64,000 bases of DNA from Hymenobacter polaris (GTDB lineage Bacteria > Bacteroidota > Bacteroidia > Cytophagales > Hymenobacteraceae): the NCBI RefSeq assembly GCF_012927305.1, contig NZ_JABBGH010000001.1, positions 558,001 through 622,000 on the forward strand, read 5' to 3'. Below, in pieces: positions 62,649 through 64,000 of the stretch (the stretch's first letter is position 1; each line of letters opens with the position of its first letter). Both the position numbers and the translations under genes were made by a program. The notes beneath the pieces were generated by a model, which saw only the letters and a program-made list of their open reading frames with translations, did not search any database and had not been told where the DNA came from.

Positions 62649-62880
62649 TAACTCAAGTTGCGAGGTAACGTCAGGCAGTCGATTCCCCTCCTTAACCAAG
62701 GAGGGGACGCTTCGGCGAAGCCGAAGCTGGGGTGGTTGACGTCGTGGAACGACCGGCTACTGGAGTGGCCGTCGACTCGTTTAATGCCCGCAACCACCCC
62801 CGTTGGCGCGGTGCGCCAACATCCCCTCCTTGGCTAAGGAGGGGAATCGACTGCCTGACGTTACCTCGCAACTTGAGTTA
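62649..62880. repeat. 232-bp palindromic element with 59-bp arms
   Basis: Arms 62649-62707 and 62822-62880 are complementary over 59 bp with one mismatch. Inside are a second pair (GGGGTGGTTG / CAACCACCCC) and two arm-internal hairpins (GCTTCGGC-GAA-GCCGAAGC and GTTGGCGC-GGT-GCGCCAAC), so it can fold into a branched cross. The CCCCTCCTTAACCAAGGAGG core belongs to a repeat type widespread in Bacteroidota. The surrounding gap (62543-63093) holds no gene. Confidence 0.9.
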
Positions 62881-63093
62881 AGTAGTAATCGCTGTTCACT
62901 GCGTTCAGCGCCTACTATCCGTCCTAATCCTCACGCACGGCCTACTACTTCTGCTCAAGCAGTAGGAACCCGCTGGCCACCTGTAAGTACCCGCGCCGAG
63001 AATGAAGTTATCGGCGGGTGCGGGGCCTGCGCCTCGGCAACGGGCTTGGGTGGGCGCTGGCACCCACCTAGCCTCGCGATAATGGTCGCAACC

Positions 63094-64000
63094 TTACAGC
63101 TGCCGCAGCGCCAGCTTGGCTTTTTGGTCGGTGCTGTTCTTGTATTCGTGCTTGGGGTAAGCCATTGCCTGCTCGAAGTAGGCCTGGGCGGCCGCCTTTT
63201 GTCCGGCGGCCTGGGCCAGGTAGCCGAGCTGCAAGGCGGCCTGGGGCGCGAAGTAGTAGGGCGGCTCGCCCAGGGTCGCCGCCCGGCGCAGGGTGCGCTG
63301 GTAGTCGGCCTGGGCCGAGTCGGGACGGCCTAGGCCCTGCCACACGCGGGCCCGCCGGTAAGGCGCCTCCAGGCGGTCGCGCACGGGCGTAGCAGCAGTT
63401 AACTTAAATTGCTGCAAAATGCTTAGGGCCAGTGAGTAATAGCCGCCATCCGTGAGCAGGCGTGCGCGCGTCAATTGGGGGTTGAGGGCCTGGGCATCGT
63501 GGTAAAAGCGCTGAGCGTACACGTCCTCCTCTACCACCAGCGGCCCGGCCTGGTTGATTTGCTGGCGGTAGCGGTCGAGCGTGGCCAGGGGCTCGGCGCC
63601 CAGCCAGGCGGCCAGGTAGAGCTTAAAAGCAGCGTCTTTGCGGTAGTGCTGGCCCCGGTACTCGCGCAAAAATTGCTCGTTCTCGGCTTCCGAGGCAGCA
63701 TAGTCGCCGCGGTACAGCAGCAGGTCGCCGGCCAGGTGGTGCAGGTAGGCCAGGGGCACGTAGCCGGGGCCGGTGGGGCGGGCGCGGTAGGCGGCCAGCG
63801 CCGCGTCGCCGTGGTGCTGGCGCTTGTTGAGCGTTATCACCAAGTAGCTGAACAGCAGGTTGTCGGGCTGCTCGGCGCGCAGGCGCTCGGCCAGGGCCAG
63901 GGCCTCGGGGCCGCGCTTATAGTAGGCCTCGCCCACCAGGGCCTGCAAAATCTCACTTTCCATTTGGAAGTCATTGGGCTGCGTGGCGGCCAGGCGCAGG
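63094..64000 (-). CDS. tetratricopeptide-repeat protein, N-terminus outside window
   Basis: At least 301 residues, open to the window edge (LRLAATQPNDFQ precedes the first internal Met). Repeated helix pairs fit TPR units: LQALVGEAYYKRGPEALALA, YLHHLAGDLLLYRGDYAASE, DAQALNPQLTRARLLTDGGY, PYRRARVWQGLGRPDSAQAD, ALQLGYLAQAAGQKAAAQAY. Such proteins serve in protein-protein contacts; there is no enzyme domain visible. The real start lies upstream of position 64000. Confidence 0.8.
   Translation of the reverse strand, partial: LRLAATQPNDFQMESEILQALVGEAYYKRGPEALALAERLRAEQPDNLLFSYLVITLNKRQHHGDAALAAYRARPTGPGYVPLAYLHHLAGDLLLYRGDYAASEAENEQFLREYRGQHYRKDAAFKLYLAAWLGAEPLATLDRYRQQINQAGPLVVEEDVYAQRFYHDAQALNPQLTRARLLTDGGYYSLALSILQQFKLTAATPVRDRLEAPYRRARVWQGLGRPDSAQADYQRTLRRAATLGEPPYYFAPQAALQLGYLAQAAGQKAAAQAYFEQAMAYPKHEYKNSTDQKAKLALRQL

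Overview
The window reads as chromosome of a high-GC member of the Bacteroidota, most likely Hymenobacter or a close relative. The grounds are: promoters of the TAnnTTTG type instead of a classical -10 box, weak or absent Shine-Dalgarno sequences, a type IX secretion sorting domain on a secreted glycanase, OstA-like, BamD and LptE envelope proteins, and two gene blocks that I recall as typical of the phylum (bamD-rpoZ-coaBC-DUF4835-recN, and miaB-sigma54 regulator-lptE-TPR gene-secG-groES-groEL). No rRNA, tRNA, CRISPR array, phage or insertion sequence was seen.

Layout. 1-3.3 kb: tail of a HigA-type antitoxin, malate dehydrogenase, tilS and a frameshifted P-loop gene running into it. 3.3-12 kb: envelope and core block (OstA-like, BamD, RpoZ, CoaC and CoaB as two separate genes, DUF4835, RecN, FabI). 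12-18 kb: a TolC-AcrA-AcrB efflux operon with a hairpin in every gap. 18-29 kb: oxidoreductases, a 2H phosphoesterase, a secreted M28 peptidase, a GH16-CBM-T9SS glucanase, a lone molybdenum hydroxylase subunit, two AT-rich orphan genes, a dienelactone hydrolase and a TetX-like monooxygenase. 29-37 kb: an AddA-like nuclease-helicase, an AT-rich orphan, a thioesterase, then a cold-shock locus of two csp genes with similar leaders and a DEAD-box helicase with a long leader. 37-50 kb: metabolic and repair genes, including a small DUF4258/YgiT toxin-antitoxin-like cassette flanked by two copies of the 3' end of an acyl-CoA carboxylase gene. 50-64 kb: phosphoesterase, Nudix, peptide transporter, groESL, secG, lptE, sigma54 regulator, miaB, a 232-bp palindromic element and a partial TPR gene.

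Three layers of sequence are not explained by the genes. First, the palindrome CCTAGG (mostly CCCTAGGG) occurs about 87 times by hand count, around four times the composition-based expectation, mostly inside genes, yet is missing from the likely highly expressed and AT-rich genes. Second, several families of palindromic repeats sit in intergenic gaps, often touching start or stop codons. Third, several genes are interrupted: a C7 and an A10 homopolymer frameshift, an in-frame amber codon, and a split coaBC with a perfect palindrome at the break.
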